The notes under the pieces were generated by a model that saw only the letters and a list, made by a program, of their open reading frames with translations, did no database searches and was not told the origin of the DNA. Positions 23,022 through 31,900 of a stretch of 32,837 bases of DNA are shown piece by piece (the first letter of the stretch is position 1; each line of letters opens with the position of its first letter). Source of the stretch: an uncultured Porphyromonadaceae bacterium (GTDB taxonomy: Bacteria > Bacteroidota > Bacteroidia > Bacteroidales > Muribaculaceae); assembly GCA_947175425.1 (NCBI GenBank), contig CAMWMR010000029.1, forward strand, positions 1 to 32,837, in the 5' to 3' direction. The position numbers and the translations under genes are program-made.

Positions 23022-23598
23022 AATATTTCTCTATCGCATCGGCATGAAGTTCTACAATACAACGCAAGCCCTCGGAGGATAGCAAAAATGCAGCATCCCC
23101 GGCATGGTCGTGGAAAAGATTCTCGGTAAGCACTGCCGGACACACAGTATCGCGGCACATGGCAAGCGACGCCGTCCAATACCCCTCGGCCGGTGTACTG
23201 CGGTTGCCTTTGAGATTCCTCGCACAAGCCTCCTCGTATAGCAGGCGTGCCAGACGCCGGCTTTTTTCCGATGCAACCGGTGCGGTAAACACACTCCACC
23301 CGCATGCGTCGCCCCAGCGTCCGTCGCTCCGCGATGCATTGGTATGCAACGAAACAAGAACCGCATTGTCGTGCAGGCGCGAAATTTCATTTGCAGCCCG
23401 CACACGTTCCCGCAGCGGAACATCTCGAGCTTCACTTACAAGCAGTGTGCTGCCAATACCGCGCCGCTTAAGTTCGGCAGCAAGCGCCTTGGCGGCTTGG
23501 CGTGTCCACGCCCATTCTTTTAATTGTCCGTCGGGACTGCATTTCCCGGGAGTTTCGGCACCATGGCCGTTGTCAATAATTACAAATGCTTTTTTCAT
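23008..23598 (-). CDS. N-acetylmuramoyl-L-alanine amidase (phage-endolysin type)
   Basis: 196-residue single-domain amidase_3 enzyme without a signal peptide (MKKAFVIIDNGHGAETPG start), expected to cleave the MurNAc-L-Ala bond. Zinc ligands are predicted at His12 (DNGHG), Glu28 (LKEWAW) and His85 (SLHTNAS), with catalytic Glu159 (LTENLF); all are present. Compact size, absence of a secretion signal and the overlap with a DUF6808 gene match the endolysin-type pairs of Bacteroidales phages rather than the housekeeping AmiA/B/C enzymes. Without a signal it would need a holin-like route or another exporter to reach the wall. It is clearly different from the T9SS amidase at 5617-8118, sharing only the catalytic family. 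The 149-bp gap upstream, shared with the divergent DUF3943 gene, has no clear promoter match. Confidence 0.88.
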   Translation of the reverse strand: MKKAFVIIDNGHGAETPGKCSPDGQLKEWAWTRQAAKALAAELKRRGIGSTLLVSEARDVPLRERVRAANEISRLHDNAVLVSLHTNASRSDGRWGDACGWSVFTAPVASEKSRRLARLLYEEACARNLKGNRSTPAEGYWTASLAMCRDTVCPAVLTENLFHDHAGDAAFLLSSEGLRCIVELHADAIEKYYATL

Positions 23599-23747
23599 TG
23601 GAATTCAAAATTTAAATTACGATATATTCACCCTTATGCAATAATTACGCCAAAAAAACTTTTTTTCGCCGGTTTAATGGCAGATGTCAATAAACAAAAT
23701 CGGGCACGAAATTTGTTGTAATACATATTTACAAAATCATCACTATT

Positions 23748-24638
23748 ATGAAAGTCTTGACAACCCTCAACATATCGCTCCTTTTGCTGCTTTTTGCATG
23801 GCCGTTGCAGACATTCGGTAAAAACGATAATTTTTTGGAGATAGAGGAAAATTTTTTTGAGGTGCAGTTGGATGTTCCCCGCATCGAAGCTGCCGATGTC
23901 GTGGCAGACACTGTCAGTCTTTCCGCCGTTATGGCAGACATGAAGCATGCCAAGCCCGCTCCTGTCAACATATATTCCATGCCATACTCAATGCGTGGAA
24001 ATTACCCCAACTGGCACCGCCTGTGGCTCAACACTGCCGTATTTTCCGGCGCTTTCGTAGGTACTCTTTTCGTGCTCGAGTGTCTCCCGGAAGGCTCTAC
24101 AAACTGGAACCGCGCGACGATTCAGGGCATTCCCCCACAAAAGCGCTGGTTCCGCAATATTTTCAAGCGCGGACCCGAGTGGGACGGCGACAATCCCATT
24201 TTCAACTATGTCCTTCATCCCTATGCCGGAGCCGTGTACTTTATGGCTGCGCGCTCATGCGGTTTCAATTTCTACCGCTCTCTCCTCTATGCCGCATGTA
24301 TATCCACAATAGGCTGGGAGTTCGGTATCGAGGCTTGCATGGAGCGTCCCTCTATACAGGATATTTTTGTAACACCCCTCGTAGGATGTGTGTTAGGGGA
24401 ATGTTTCTATAAACTCAAACGCAATATAGTCGCAAACGATTACCGGCTCTTCGGCTCCCCCGTAATTGGCAATGTGGTCGCATTCCTCATCGACCCCGTA
24501 AACGAAGTGTTCGGATGGTTCGGAGGCAACGATACCCGAAAACTCCACCTCCGCGAACAGCGTGCCGGAATGGCTTCCGCTATAATGCCCGCCTTCGGAC
24601 ACAACTACATAGGTTTTTCATTTGCTTGTACTTTCTAA
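23748..24638 (+). CDS. DUF3943 domain-containing membrane protein
   Basis: 296-residue protein with an N-terminal signal peptide or anchor (MKVLTTLNISLLLLLFAWPLQTFG) and the DUF3943 core at about 115-220. Recognisable core motifs are NWNRATIQGIPPQKRWFRN, YVLHPYAGAVYFMAARSCGFNF, STIGWEFGIEACMERPSIQD and TPLVGCVLGECFY. Several hydrophobic segments alternate with conserved charged or aromatic residues, suggesting an envelope protein, perhaps outer-membrane associated. No function is established for the family. It is followed after 21 nt by the serine hydrolase gene in the same direction, so the two are probably cotranscribed. Confidence 0.87.
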   Translation: MKVLTTLNISLLLLLFAWPLQTFGKNDNFLEIEENFFEVQLDVPRIEAADVVADTVSLSAVMADMKHAKPAPVNIYSMPYSMRGNYPNWHRLWLNTAVFSGAFVGTLFVLECLPEGSTNWNRATIQGIPPQKRWFRNIFKRGPEWDGDNPIFNYVLHPYAGAVYFMAARSCGFNFYRSLLYAACISTIGWEFGIEACMERPSIQDIFVTPLVGCVLGECFYKLKRNIVANDYRLFGSPVIGNVVAFLIDPVNEVFGWFGGNDTRKLHLREQRAGMASAIMPAFGHNYIGFSFACTF

Positions 24639-24659
24639 ATTATTATAATTCTTTTATTT

Positions 24660-25856
24660 ATGAACCGACTTCTGCCGGCTTTTCTATTATCGGTATCAGC
24701 AGCTTTTATGCTCAGCTCTTGTAACAAAACAAAAATCACACAATCACCGGTCGAAACAGCTCTCGATTCAATTTTTACATCAATGTTTGCTCCCGACGAA
24801 CCGGGGGCTATTGTACTCGTTGCCAAAGGCGACTCTATAATTTACGATAAAGGCTTCGGACTCGCCGACCTCGAAAAACACCGCCCCATGTCCGACACCA
24901 CCCTTGTAAACATCTGCTCAATTTCCAAACAATTTTCGGCAATGGCGCTTCTGCTGCTCGAAGAACGAGGTGCTTTGTCGCTGAACGACACGCTTCCAAA
25001 GTATTTCCCCGAATTTAAAGCACCGTTTTTCAAGGACATAACTTTACGCCACTTGCTTTCACACACCTCCGGAATTCCCGATACGCGTCCACGTACCGAA
25101 ACCGAGTGGAAAAAATATCTCGAAAATCACACCTCTCGTTTCGGCTCGGTGCACGACTACAAACTTTATGCACCTACTGTCGAATCTATCGAATACCTCA
25201 CGACGCTGGATTCCCTTGCCTTCACCCCCGGAACGGCCTATGAGTATCAAAACCCTACGTTCCAGCTTGCCAAACCCATTGTGGAAATTGTTACGGGACA
25301 GGAATTTGCCGCTTGGATGAAACAAAACATCTTTATCCCCGCAGGCATGCACCGAACATTCTTCTTCGACCCCTCGCGTGAAATGCCGCAGGGAATGGCG
25401 CACGCTTATATTCCCGCGCAAGGTGATAACAAATACAACTATTTCCGCAGCAAGGACGGCAAATGGGAGGAAAGCGACTACGGCGAAGCCTATTTCTTCC
25501 CCACTCAGGCCGACGGTGGCATATATACAACTGCAAAAGAATTCCTTAACTGGGAAAAAGCCCTCTTCGGAAACAAAATCATAACAAAGGAAAGTCTGGC
25601 AAAAGCCACCGAACCCATAATAGAAACCGATATTCCCGAAACTTCCTACGGCCTCGGACTGTTTATTGAACAGAAACCCGGAATGCCGCGTAAAGTGTTC
25701 CACACAGGCGATAACGGCGGATTCTTTACTTTCGAATGCTACTTCCCCGAGCAAGACCTTTTCTACCTGGTTTTTGCCAACCGCAACGACTGGTCACGGG
25801 AGAAGACAATGGAACAGATGGACAGCATTTTCAACACCGCCGGACTCCTGCGTTAA
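24660..25856 (+). CDS. Serine hydrolase lipoprotein, class C beta-lactamase/DD-peptidase family
   Basis: 398-residue lipoprotein of the beta-lactamase family (PF00144). The signal peptide ends in a lipobox LSSC with Cys21. Active-site motifs are complete: Ser87-x-x-Lys90 (CSISK), Tyr196-x-Asn198 (YEYQN) and His348-Thr349-Gly350 (FHTGDNGG), the last in place of the KTG of classical enzymes. HLLSHTSGIP at about 131-140 is another family hallmark. Members include D-amino-acid peptidases, esterases and true AmpC enzymes. This sequence is not close enough by eye to AmpC to call it a resistance gene. A periplasmic or outer-membrane location is expected. It sits 21 nt after the DUF3943 gene. Confidence 0.92.
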   Translation: MNRLLPAFLLSVSAAFMLSSCNKTKITQSPVETALDSIFTSMFAPDEPGAIVLVAKGDSIIYDKGFGLADLEKHRPMSDTTLVNICSISKQFSAMALLLLEERGALSLNDTLPKYFPEFKAPFFKDITLRHLLSHTSGIPDTRPRTETEWKKYLENHTSRFGSVHDYKLYAPTVESIEYLTTLDSLAFTPGTAYEYQNPTFQLAKPIVEIVTGQEFAAWMKQNIFIPAGMHRTFFFDPSREMPQGMAHAYIPAQGDNKYNYFRSKDGKWEESDYGEAYFFPTQADGGIYTTAKEFLNWEKALFGNKIITKESLAKATEPIIETDIPETSYGLGLFIEQKPGMPRKVFHTGDNGGFFTFECYFPEQDLFYLVFANRNDWSREKTMEQMDSIFNTAGLLR

Positions 25857-25881
25857 ATGGTGTGAACATAGCTCCGACATC

Positions 25882-25912
25882 TTGGCTGTTAAAGGCTTTT
25901 TAATTAATTTTG
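25882..25912 (+). promoter_or_regulatory. Promoter of the pgi-murI-glycosyltransferase operon
   Basis: TTG at 25882-25884, 20 bp, then TAATTTTG at 25905-25912, an exact TAnnTTTG match. Initiation near 25919 gives a leader of about 15 nt before the pgi ATG at 25934. Confidence 0.65.
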
Positions 25913-25933
25913 CATTGAAATATAAATTTTTAT

Positions 25934-27262
25934 ATGAAACAGATTCAAGTTATAACCAATGGTGTGCCGGCAGAGATAAATGCTGCCGCTCAGGATCTTG
26001 CACAAACCGGCAAGGATAGTCTTGCAAAACTCGTAAACGGTAACGGCGAAGGTAACGACTTCCTCGGTTGGGTGAAACTCCCCTCCGAAACCGATGCCGC
26101 TCTTCTCGACGATATTAACAAAACAGCCGCAAATCTGCGCGACCTTTGCGACGTTGTTGTCGCAATAGGCATTGGCGGCAGCTACCTCGGCGCAAAAGCA
26201 GTTATCGAAGCGCTATCCAACAGCTTCGCCGCTTACGCTCCCTCAAACACTCCCAAAGTTCTTTTTGCAGGCCAGAACATCGGCGAGGACTATCTTGCCG
26301 AGCTTCAGGACTTCCTGCACGGTAAAAAATTCGGTATCATCGTTATTTCTAAATCCGGTACAACCACCGAACCCGCAATCGCTTTCCGTGTTCTCCGCGA
26401 ACAGCTCGAAAAAGAACTCGGCCGCGAAGAAGCAAATAAACGCATTGTGGCAATTACCGATGCCGCACGCGGTGCCCTCCGCACTCTCGCCGATACCGAA
26501 GGTTACAAAACTTATGTAATTCCCGATAACGTCGGCGGTCGTTTCTCGGTGCTCACTCCCGTCGGTCTGCTCCCCATTGCCGTAGCAGGTTTCGACATCC
26601 ACGCTCTCGTGGCAGGTGCAAAAGCAATGGTGCAGGGCACTCTCTCGGGCGAATGCAATGCCGCAATGACATATGCGCTTACCCGCAACGCTCTGTACCG
26701 CAACGGTAAAAAAATTGAAATCCTTGTAAACTTCAACCCCAAACTCCACTTCTTCGGAGAATGGTGGAAACAGCTCTACGGCGAAAGCGAAGGCAAGGAC
26801 GGAAAAGGTATTTACCCCGCTGCTGTCGATTTCACAACCGACCTCCACTCCATGGGTCAGTGGATTCAGGAAGGCGAACGCACAATTTTTGAAACTGTGG
26901 TTTCCGTTGCCAATGCCGACCGCGAACTCCGCATCCCCTTTGAGGAATCCAACCTCGACGGCCTCAACTACATCGCCGGCAAGCGTATCGATGAGGTTAA
27001 CAAAATGGCCGAACTCGGAACCCGCATCGCACACATCGACGGCGGTGTTCCCAACATCCAGCTTGTAATCCCCCGTCTTGACGAAGATTCCCTCGGCGCG
27101 CTCATCTACTTCTTTGAAGCCGCCTGTGGTATCAGCGGATACATCCTCGGCGTAAACCCTTTCAACCAGCCCGGTGTGGAAGCGTACAAAAAGAATATGT
27201 TCGCTCTTCTGGAAAAACCCGGCTACGAAGAGGCTACTGCCGCCATTCGCGCTAAACTGTAA
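25934..27262 (+). CDS. pgi: Glucose-6-phosphate isomerase
   Basis: Cytosolic enzyme interconverting glucose-6-phosphate and fructose-6-phosphate. It is 442 residues, the short form typical of Bacteroidetes and Firmicutes. Recognisable elements are the phosphate-binding SKSGTTTE at 139-146, signature 1 ([17 protein letters not shown], about 198-214) and the catalytic glutamate region [11 protein letters not shown] at about 282-292. His305 (TDLHSMGQ) and the C-terminal lysine of GVEAYKKN are also present. An intact promoter lies upstream, and murI begins 5 nt after the stop, so it heads a four-gene operon. Confidence 0.97.
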   Translation: MKQIQVITNGVPAEINAAAQDLAQTGKDSLAKLVNGNGEGNDFLGWVKLPSETDAALLDDINKTAANLRDLCDVVVAIGIGGSYLGAKAVIEALSNSFAAYAPSNTPKVLFAGQNIGEDYLAELQDFLHGKKFGIIVISKSGTTTEPAIAFRVLREQLEKELGREEANKRIVAITDAARGALRTLADTEGYKTYVIPDNVGGRFSVLTPVGLLPIAVAGFDIHALVAGAKAMVQGTLSGECNAAMTYALTRNALYRNGKKIEILVNFNPKLHFFGEWWKQLYGESEGKDGKGIYPAAVDFTTDLHSMGQWIQEGERTIFETVVSVANADRELRIPFEESNLDGLNYIAGKRIDEVNKMAELGTRIAHIDGGVPNIQLVIPRLDEDSLGALIYFFEAACGISGYILGVNPFNQPGVEAYKKNMFALLEKPGYEEATAAIRAKL

Positions 27263-27267
27263 TTGAA

Positions 27268-28140
27268 ATGACTTCCTTAAAAGGCCGAATCCGTGAAAGT
27301 GCCGGAATCCCCGGACCTGTCGGAGTGTTCGACTCCGGTTACGGCGGCCTGACGATACTTCGTGAAATCCGCCGCGCTCTCCCGCAGGCGGATTTCATTT
27401 ATCTTGGCGACAATGCACGTGCGCCATACGGAAACCGCTCGTTCGACCTCGTGTACAATTTCACCCTTCAGGCCGTTGAATATCTGTTCGCGCAAGGTTG
27501 CCAGTTGGTTATCCTCGCTTGCAACACCGCATCCGCCAAGGCTTTGCGCTCCATTCAGCAGCGCGATTTGCCTCTCCTCGACCCTGATCGCCGTGTCCTC
27601 GGGGTTATACGCCCAACAGCCGAAGCCGTTGCATCATACACCCGCAACGGCCATATAGGGCTTTTCGGAACTCCCGGAACTGTGGCTTCCCGTTCCTACG
27701 ATATGGAACTGGCAAAACTGCATCCCGACCTTGTACTGTCGTCGCTCCCATGCCCCATGTGGGTACCCCTGGTGGAGAATATGGAAGCCGACGGCGAAGG
27801 TGCCGATTTCTTTGTAAAGCGCGAAATTGATCGCCTCCTGCACATCGACCCGCAAATAGATGCCGTTATCCTTGGATGTACGCACTATCCTTTGCTGCTC
27901 AATAAGATACGTAAATATATGCCCCGGGAAGTTACCGTGCTGTCGCAGGGGGACATTGTAGCTGCTTCGCTGCTCGATTATCTTGCCCGCCACCCCGAAA
28001 TGGAAAAACGGATAACAAAAGGCGCTTCGGTGAGATATCTCACTACAGAGGAACCGGATAAATTCTCATCGCTCGCTTCAGTGTTCATGAAAGATCCCGT
28101 GCAGGCCGAACGTGTAACAATCGATAATATAACAAGCTGA
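27268..28140 (+). CDS. murI: Glutamate racemase
   Basis: Cytosolic cofactor-independent racemase that makes D-glutamate for peptidoglycan precursors. At 290 residues it is slightly long because of about 16 extra N-terminal residues before PVGVFDSGYGGLT. Catalytic cysteines are Cys85 (LACNTAS) and Cys204 (LGCTHYP), each with the expected flanking residues; the substrate-binding DSGYGG and PYGNRS motifs are at 22-27 and 53-58. It follows pgi by 5 nt, and its stop overlaps the next ATG (TGATG). Confidence 0.96.
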   Translation: MTSLKGRIRESAGIPGPVGVFDSGYGGLTILREIRRALPQADFIYLGDNARAPYGNRSFDLVYNFTLQAVEYLFAQGCQLVILACNTASAKALRSIQQRDLPLLDPDRRVLGVIRPTAEAVASYTRNGHIGLFGTPGTVASRSYDMELAKLHPDLVLSSLPCPMWVPLVENMEADGEGADFFVKREIDRLLHIDPQIDAVILGCTHYPLLLNKIRKYMPREVTVLSQGDIVAASLLDYLARHPEMEKRITKGASVRYLTTEEPDKFSSLASVFMKDPVQAERVTIDNITS

Positions 28141-29273
28141 TGCCGGTACCGCAACGGATTCTCCTCCTTGGTGACTACAGCAACTGTCATCGCAATCTGG
28201 CAACGGGTCTCCGTCGCCTCGGTTGCGATGTCACTGTTATTTCAAACGGAACAACATGGCAGCAGGGCGAGCGCGACATCGACATTTCCCGCTCTCCCGG
28301 ACGTCTTGGCGGTCTAAAACTGTGGTATAAGGCTAAATATACACTTCATAAGGCTCTTTCGGGCTACGATATAGTTGCAATAAACGACCCCAACTTCCTC
28401 TCGCTGCGTCCTGCGCGTCTGAAGCCTCTTTTCAATCGCCTCAAGCAAGAAAACGGCGGAGTTTTCCTCACGGCGATGAGCAACGACGTGCCCTTTCTCG
28501 ATATGCTGGCTGCTCCTGATTCGCCTCTCCGATACTCCGAGTGGTTCATAAACGGAAAGCCCGCACGTATGAACGCCGAAAATCCGCAATTGTGGAACAA
28601 CTGGCATAACCGCGAGCTTGTCGATTACCATAATTACGTGTATTCCAATCTCGACGGTGCTGTTGCCGTTCTCTACGAGTATTGGCTGGGCATAGAACGC
28701 GCGCTCGGAGCCGAAAACGTGGCATACGGAGGAATTCCCGTAGATACCAAGGCCTTGACTCCGGTGGAATTGCCCGTAAATCCCGCTCCCGTAAAGCTTT
28801 TTCTCGGGCGCGACAGAACTCGCAAGCTGCAAAAAGGTTCCGATTATCTTGAATATGCAGCTCGGGCCGTATGCGAAAAATATCCCGGAAAAGCCGAACT
28901 CACGATTGTGGAAAACCGCCCCTATGCCGAATTCCTGGAGCTGTTGCGCGGCGCACATGTGGTACTCGACCAGATTTACAGCTACACTCCCGCAACAACG
29001 GCTTTGCTTGCAATGGCCTACGGACTTAACGTTGTGAGCGGTGCCGAAGACGATTTCTATAATTTCATTGGCGAAACTTCTAACCGACCCATTATAAATG
29101 CGCCCTTGGAAGAAGCACAAATCGTTGACTGTCTGGAAAAAATAGTACTCCAACCGGAAACAATTGCCGAACGAGGACGCATGTCACGTAAATTTGTGCT
29201 TGAGCACAACGATTGTGAACTTGTAGCACGCCGATTCCTCGATTTCTGGAATAAAAAACTCTCTGCCAAATGA
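28140..29273 (+). CDS. Glycosyltransferase, GT-B fold (GT4-like)
   Basis: 377-residue putative cytosolic glycosyltransferase. The N-terminal Rossmann-like part begins QRILLLGDYSNCHRNLATGLRRLGCDVTVIS, typical of GT1/GT4 enzymes with a glycine-rich acceptor-side loop. The C-terminal half has VKLFLGRDRTRKLQKGSDYL, AELTIVENRPYAEFLELLRGAHVVLDQIY and TALLAMAYGLNVVSGAEDD. These are the strand/helix pattern and acidic nucleotide-sugar site of GT-B enzymes. Donor and acceptor cannot be told from sequence. It overlaps murI by one nucleotide and the next glycosyltransferase by 4 nt, so it is in the same operon and may decorate an envelope glycan. Confidence 0.82.
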   Translation: MPVPQRILLLGDYSNCHRNLATGLRRLGCDVTVISNGTTWQQGERDIDISRSPGRLGGLKLWYKAKYTLHKALSGYDIVAINDPNFLSLRPARLKPLFNRLKQENGGVFLTAMSNDVPFLDMLAAPDSPLRYSEWFINGKPARMNAENPQLWNNWHNRELVDYHNYVYSNLDGAVAVLYEYWLGIERALGAENVAYGGIPVDTKALTPVELPVNPAPVKLFLGRDRTRKLQKGSDYLEYAARAVCEKYPGKAELTIVENRPYAEFLELLRGAHVVLDQIYSYTPATTALLAMAYGLNVVSGAEDDFYNFIGETSNRPIINAPLEEAQIVDCLEKIVLQPETIAERGRMSRKFVLEHNDCELVARRFLDFWNKKLSAK

Positions 29274-30055
29274 ACTTGCCCACGCTCGACATAGCCGTAC
29301 TCACATATAAACCCGCCGGAATTATGCGGGTATGCAGGCTGCTGTTGCAGCCGCAGGGCGGCGTACGCTACATTGTTTCCTGGCAGGCTCATGAAAATGC
29401 TCCAATACCCCCGCAATTGATTCGCGACGACGTTGTTGTGCTTCGCTACGATGGTGTGGGGCAGTCGGCCAACTGGAACAATGCAATTGAGCACTGCACG
29501 GCCGACATTATTCTGCGTGCCGACGACGACATTGAGTATACACCCGAGGCTTTCGCCCGAATACGCAAGGCTTTTGCCGAAAATCCCTCAATGGATCTTG
29601 CTCTGTTCGGAATAGAAATGAATCCGCGCAAGCCATATCCCGAAACAATGTGTCCGGCATGGCCTGTGCCGAAAGGCCTGTGGGTCGGAGGTCCGGAAAT
29701 TGCAATAAGGCGGAAAACCGCAGGCGAGCTTCGCGCTCATCCGCTTCTCGGACTCAACGCTCCCTATCTGCAGGCCGGCGAGGACGAGTATTTTGTTTTC
29801 TCTGCCGTGCGCCGCGGGCTCGATTGCCGTTACGTCCCCATTGTAATAGGGCGTCATCCGCATGTGTCAACGGGTGCAAAAACCTCAAAAGGCGTGTTGC
29901 GTGCGCAAGGAGCTTTGATAACATTGATACATCCGCGAACCTTCGTGCTGCGTTTGCCTCTCAAAGCATGGCGATTGTGGCGCAGCGGAAAAAGCGCCCT
30001 GTTGCCGTCGCTGTGGCGGCTGCTCCAAGGCGCGCTATATTCTCGCAAAATTTAA
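29270..30055 (+). CDS. Glycosyltransferase family 2-like protein
   Basis: 261-residue GT-A-type glycosyltransferase. The N-terminal nucleotide-sugar fold starts DIAVLTYKPAGIMRV, has the SANWNNAIEHCTADIILRADDDIEY segment with the metal-binding Asp85-Asp86-Asp87, and later GEDEYF (Glu171-Asp172-Glu173), a likely catalytic acidic cluster. The C-terminus is basic and amphipathic (PLKAWRLWRSGKSALLPSLWRLL), which may associate with the membrane. It overlaps the preceding GT gene as ATGA and ends the operon. Substrates are unknown. Confidence 0.85.
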   Translation: MNLPTLDIAVLTYKPAGIMRVCRLLLQPQGGVRYIVSWQAHENAPIPPQLIRDDVVVLRYDGVGQSANWNNAIEHCTADIILRADDDIEYTPEAFARIRKAFAENPSMDLALFGIEMNPRKPYPETMCPAWPVPKGLWVGGPEIAIRRKTAGELRAHPLLGLNAPYLQAGEDEYFVFSAVRRGLDCRYVPIVIGRHPHVSTGAKTSKGVLRAQGALITLIHPRTFVLRLPLKAWRLWRSGKSALLPSLWRLLQGALYSRKI

Positions 30056-30089
30056 GACCCTGGTGTTAACAAATATTGGGGAACGGGGT

Positions 30090-31163
30090 CTAAAGCATAA
30101 GGTCGCAGTAAATATCCAGAGCAGCACCAATCTGCTCCTCGCTCGCAGTGCGGTTTATTTCCGGCTTGCCCGGGGCGCTTAGCAGTGTAAAGTTTATTTC
30201 GTCCGCACTCATGTTCTTTTTGTCGCTGCGCATATTTTCTATAAGCGCGGGGTAATCATCGCAGCTTATCTCGAACGAGCCGTAATTTTGCTTTATATAT
30301 GCGGCGAACCTGTGCAGGGTTTCCGAGGAGAATCCGGCCTCCATATGTGATAGTATAAGCTCAACTGTCATTCCCCACGCAACTGCATAGCCGTGAGGAA
30401 TCGGACTGCCGCTTTTGAATGCAAAGGATTCAAAAGCGTGACCGACTGTGTGCCCGAAGTTGAGAGCCTTGCGCAAATTGGCCTCTCGCAAATCCTGCTC
30501 CACTATATCGGCTTTTACAAGAACGCTTTCCTCCACGAGCGGCAGCAAAGTTTCAGGGTCGAATCCGGCGCCGTCGGGAATATAAGCCAACAGTTTTGCC
30601 AGAGTGGTCTCATCTTTCAGCAATGCGTGTTTCAGCATTTCGGCATATCCCGAGAGAATTTGCTGACCCGGCAGCGTGTTGAAAAAAATGGTGGAAATTA
30701 CCGATGCTTCCGGTTCGCTGAAACTTCCTATCTGATTTTTTAAACCGTTGAAATTTATGCCCGTCTTACCCCCTACAGAGGCATCTACTGCGGCAAGCAG
30801 TGTTGTGGGTACATTAATACAGCGCATGCCGCGGCGATAGGTGGCGGCTGCAAATCCTCCCATGTCGCTCACCATTCCGCCGCCGAGGTTCACAACAACA
30901 GTGCTGCGGGTTGCATTCATATCGGAGAGTGATTTCCAAAGCCCGGTAAGACTTTCCAGATTCTTGTGGGGCTCGCCGGCTTTAACTGTTATAAGCTTGG
31001 CCGAGGCAACACTTTTGGAGTCGTTTACAAGACGAGGAAGTACAAATTGAGCGGTATTGGTATCGGCAACAACAACAACCTGCGGAGTTCCCATTTCTTC
31101 GATGAGGATATCGATTGCAACTCCCGGCTGTTCGGTAAAAATCAATTTCTGCTTCATAGTCAT
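30090..31163 (-). CDS. aroB: 3-dehydroquinate synthase
   Basis: Second step of the shikimate pathway: converts DAHP to 3-dehydroquinate using NAD+ and a divalent metal. 357 residues. The NAD-binding GGGMVSDMGGFAAATYRRG is at about 94-112. VPTTLLAAVDASVGGKTGIN at 118-137 is the family signature. Metal ligands are predicted at Glu175 (GYAEMLKHAL), His238 (LNFGHTVGHAFE) and His257 (IPHGYAVAWGM). The start could be 31163 (MTMKQK) or 31157 (MKQK); they differ by two residues. It lies 14 nt downstream of the HAD gene in the same operon and converges with the GT2 gene. Confidence 0.96.
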   Translation of the reverse strand: MTMKQKLIFTEQPGVAIDILIEEMGTPQVVVVADTNTAQFVLPRLVNDSKSVASAKLITVKAGEPHKNLESLTGLWKSLSDMNATRSTVVVNLGGGMVSDMGGFAAATYRRGMRCINVPTTLLAAVDASVGGKTGINFNGLKNQIGSFSEPEASVISTIFFNTLPGQQILSGYAEMLKHALLKDETTLAKLLAYIPDGAGFDPETLLPLVEESVLVKADIVEQDLREANLRKALNFGHTVGHAFESFAFKSGSPIPHGYAVAWGMTVELILSHMEAGFSSETLHRFAAYIKQNYGSFEISCDDYPALIENMRSDKKNMSADEINFTLLSAPGKPEINRTASEEQIGAALDIYCDLML

Positions 31164-31177
31164 ACATTTCTACTTTC

Positions 31178-31900
31178 TTATAACAATTCAGCGAGTAAAA
31201 TGGCGCATTCAAGCATTGATTTTAACTCTATGTCGGCGCCGGCGGCCAAAAGAGCGCCTTCGGGAAGAGGTCCGGTGCGTACACCTATCGTCAGTGCTCC
31301 CGAGCGCGATGCCGATTCAACTCCGAGCGGCGCATTGTCAATGGCAATACTTTGGTACGGCTGTGCTCCTGTACGTTCCATGCCGCGTAAAAATGGTTCC
31401 GGTGCCGGTTTGCCGTGAACAACGTCTTTTGCCGTAATGCGGCGACCCGACGGAAATGCGCCCGGAAAATCTTTTTCAAGGCGTTCCAGTATTGACAACT
31501 GTCCCGAGCCGGTGACAAGACAAGGAAGTGCTTCCGAATCAAGCACGAGACGCAGACATTCCTGTGCTCCCGGTATCAGCGCTGGAAGTCCCATAGCCTT
31601 GAAAAGTTCCGATTTTCGGCCGTACAGACGCTTGATGTCGTCTTCCGTAGCTTCACGACCGAACTGCCGTAGATACAGAATATTGATTGTCGATGCTCCC
31701 GTACGGCCTTCGTAGGCAAAAAATTCGTCGGCATCGGCTTCAATGCCGTTTTCGTCACACATCTGTTTCCAGGCTCGGCAGTGTCCCGGCATGGAATCGT
31801 AGAGAATACCGTCCATATCAAAAAGGACAGCCTTGGCTTTTTCAAAACTGTTTCCGGTGCGCTTGCGGTAGTTTTGCAGTAATAGTTCCTTATTGCTCAT
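31178..31900 (-). CDS. HAD-superfamily hydrolase (beta-phosphoglucomutase-like phosphatase)
   Basis: 240-residue haloacid-dehalogenase-type phosphatase. From MSNKELLLQN the motifs are: motif I DMDG at 28-31 with nucleophile Asp28 and acid/base Asp30 (VLFDMDGILYDSMPGH); motif II in VTGSG; motif III Lys in VVHGKPAPEPF; and motif IV in AIDNAPLGVESA. An alpha-helical cap follows motif I (about 40-110), as in the PGMB/phosphatase subfamily. Substrate unknown. The open frame has 33 additional codons upstream, but they overlap the AsmA-like gene; the ATG at 31900 gives an 11-nt overlap and a normal N-terminus. Confidence 0.9.
   Translation of the reverse strand: MSNKELLLQNYRKRTGNSFEKAKAVLFDMDGILYDSMPGHCRAWKQMCDENGIEADADEFFAYEGRTGASTINILYLRQFGREATEDDIKRLYGRKSELFKAMGLPALIPGAQECLRLVLDSEALPCLVTGSGQLSILERLEKDFPGAFPSGRRITAKDVVHGKPAPEPFLRGMERTGAQPYQSIAIDNAPLGVESASRSGALTIGVRTGPLPEGALLAAGADIELKSMLECAILLAELL

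Noticed and set aside
24660-25856. AmpC-type beta-lactamase resistance gene
   Set aside because: The general S-x-x-K/Y-x-N family is clear, but it has HTG instead of KTG and looks like the broad serine hydrolase/esterase group.
26243-27034. Minus-strand open frame of 263 codons
   Set aside because: Antisense shadow of pgi; the composition is a mirrored codon pattern with no recognisable domain. The same applies to frames at 5557-6240, 6538-7302, 9926-10609, 25059-25754 and 28314-29153.
30055-30091. Inverted repeat AGACCC/GGGTCT between the GT2 and aroB ends
   Set aside because: Only 6 bp with a long loop and no T-tract; too weak to call a terminator.
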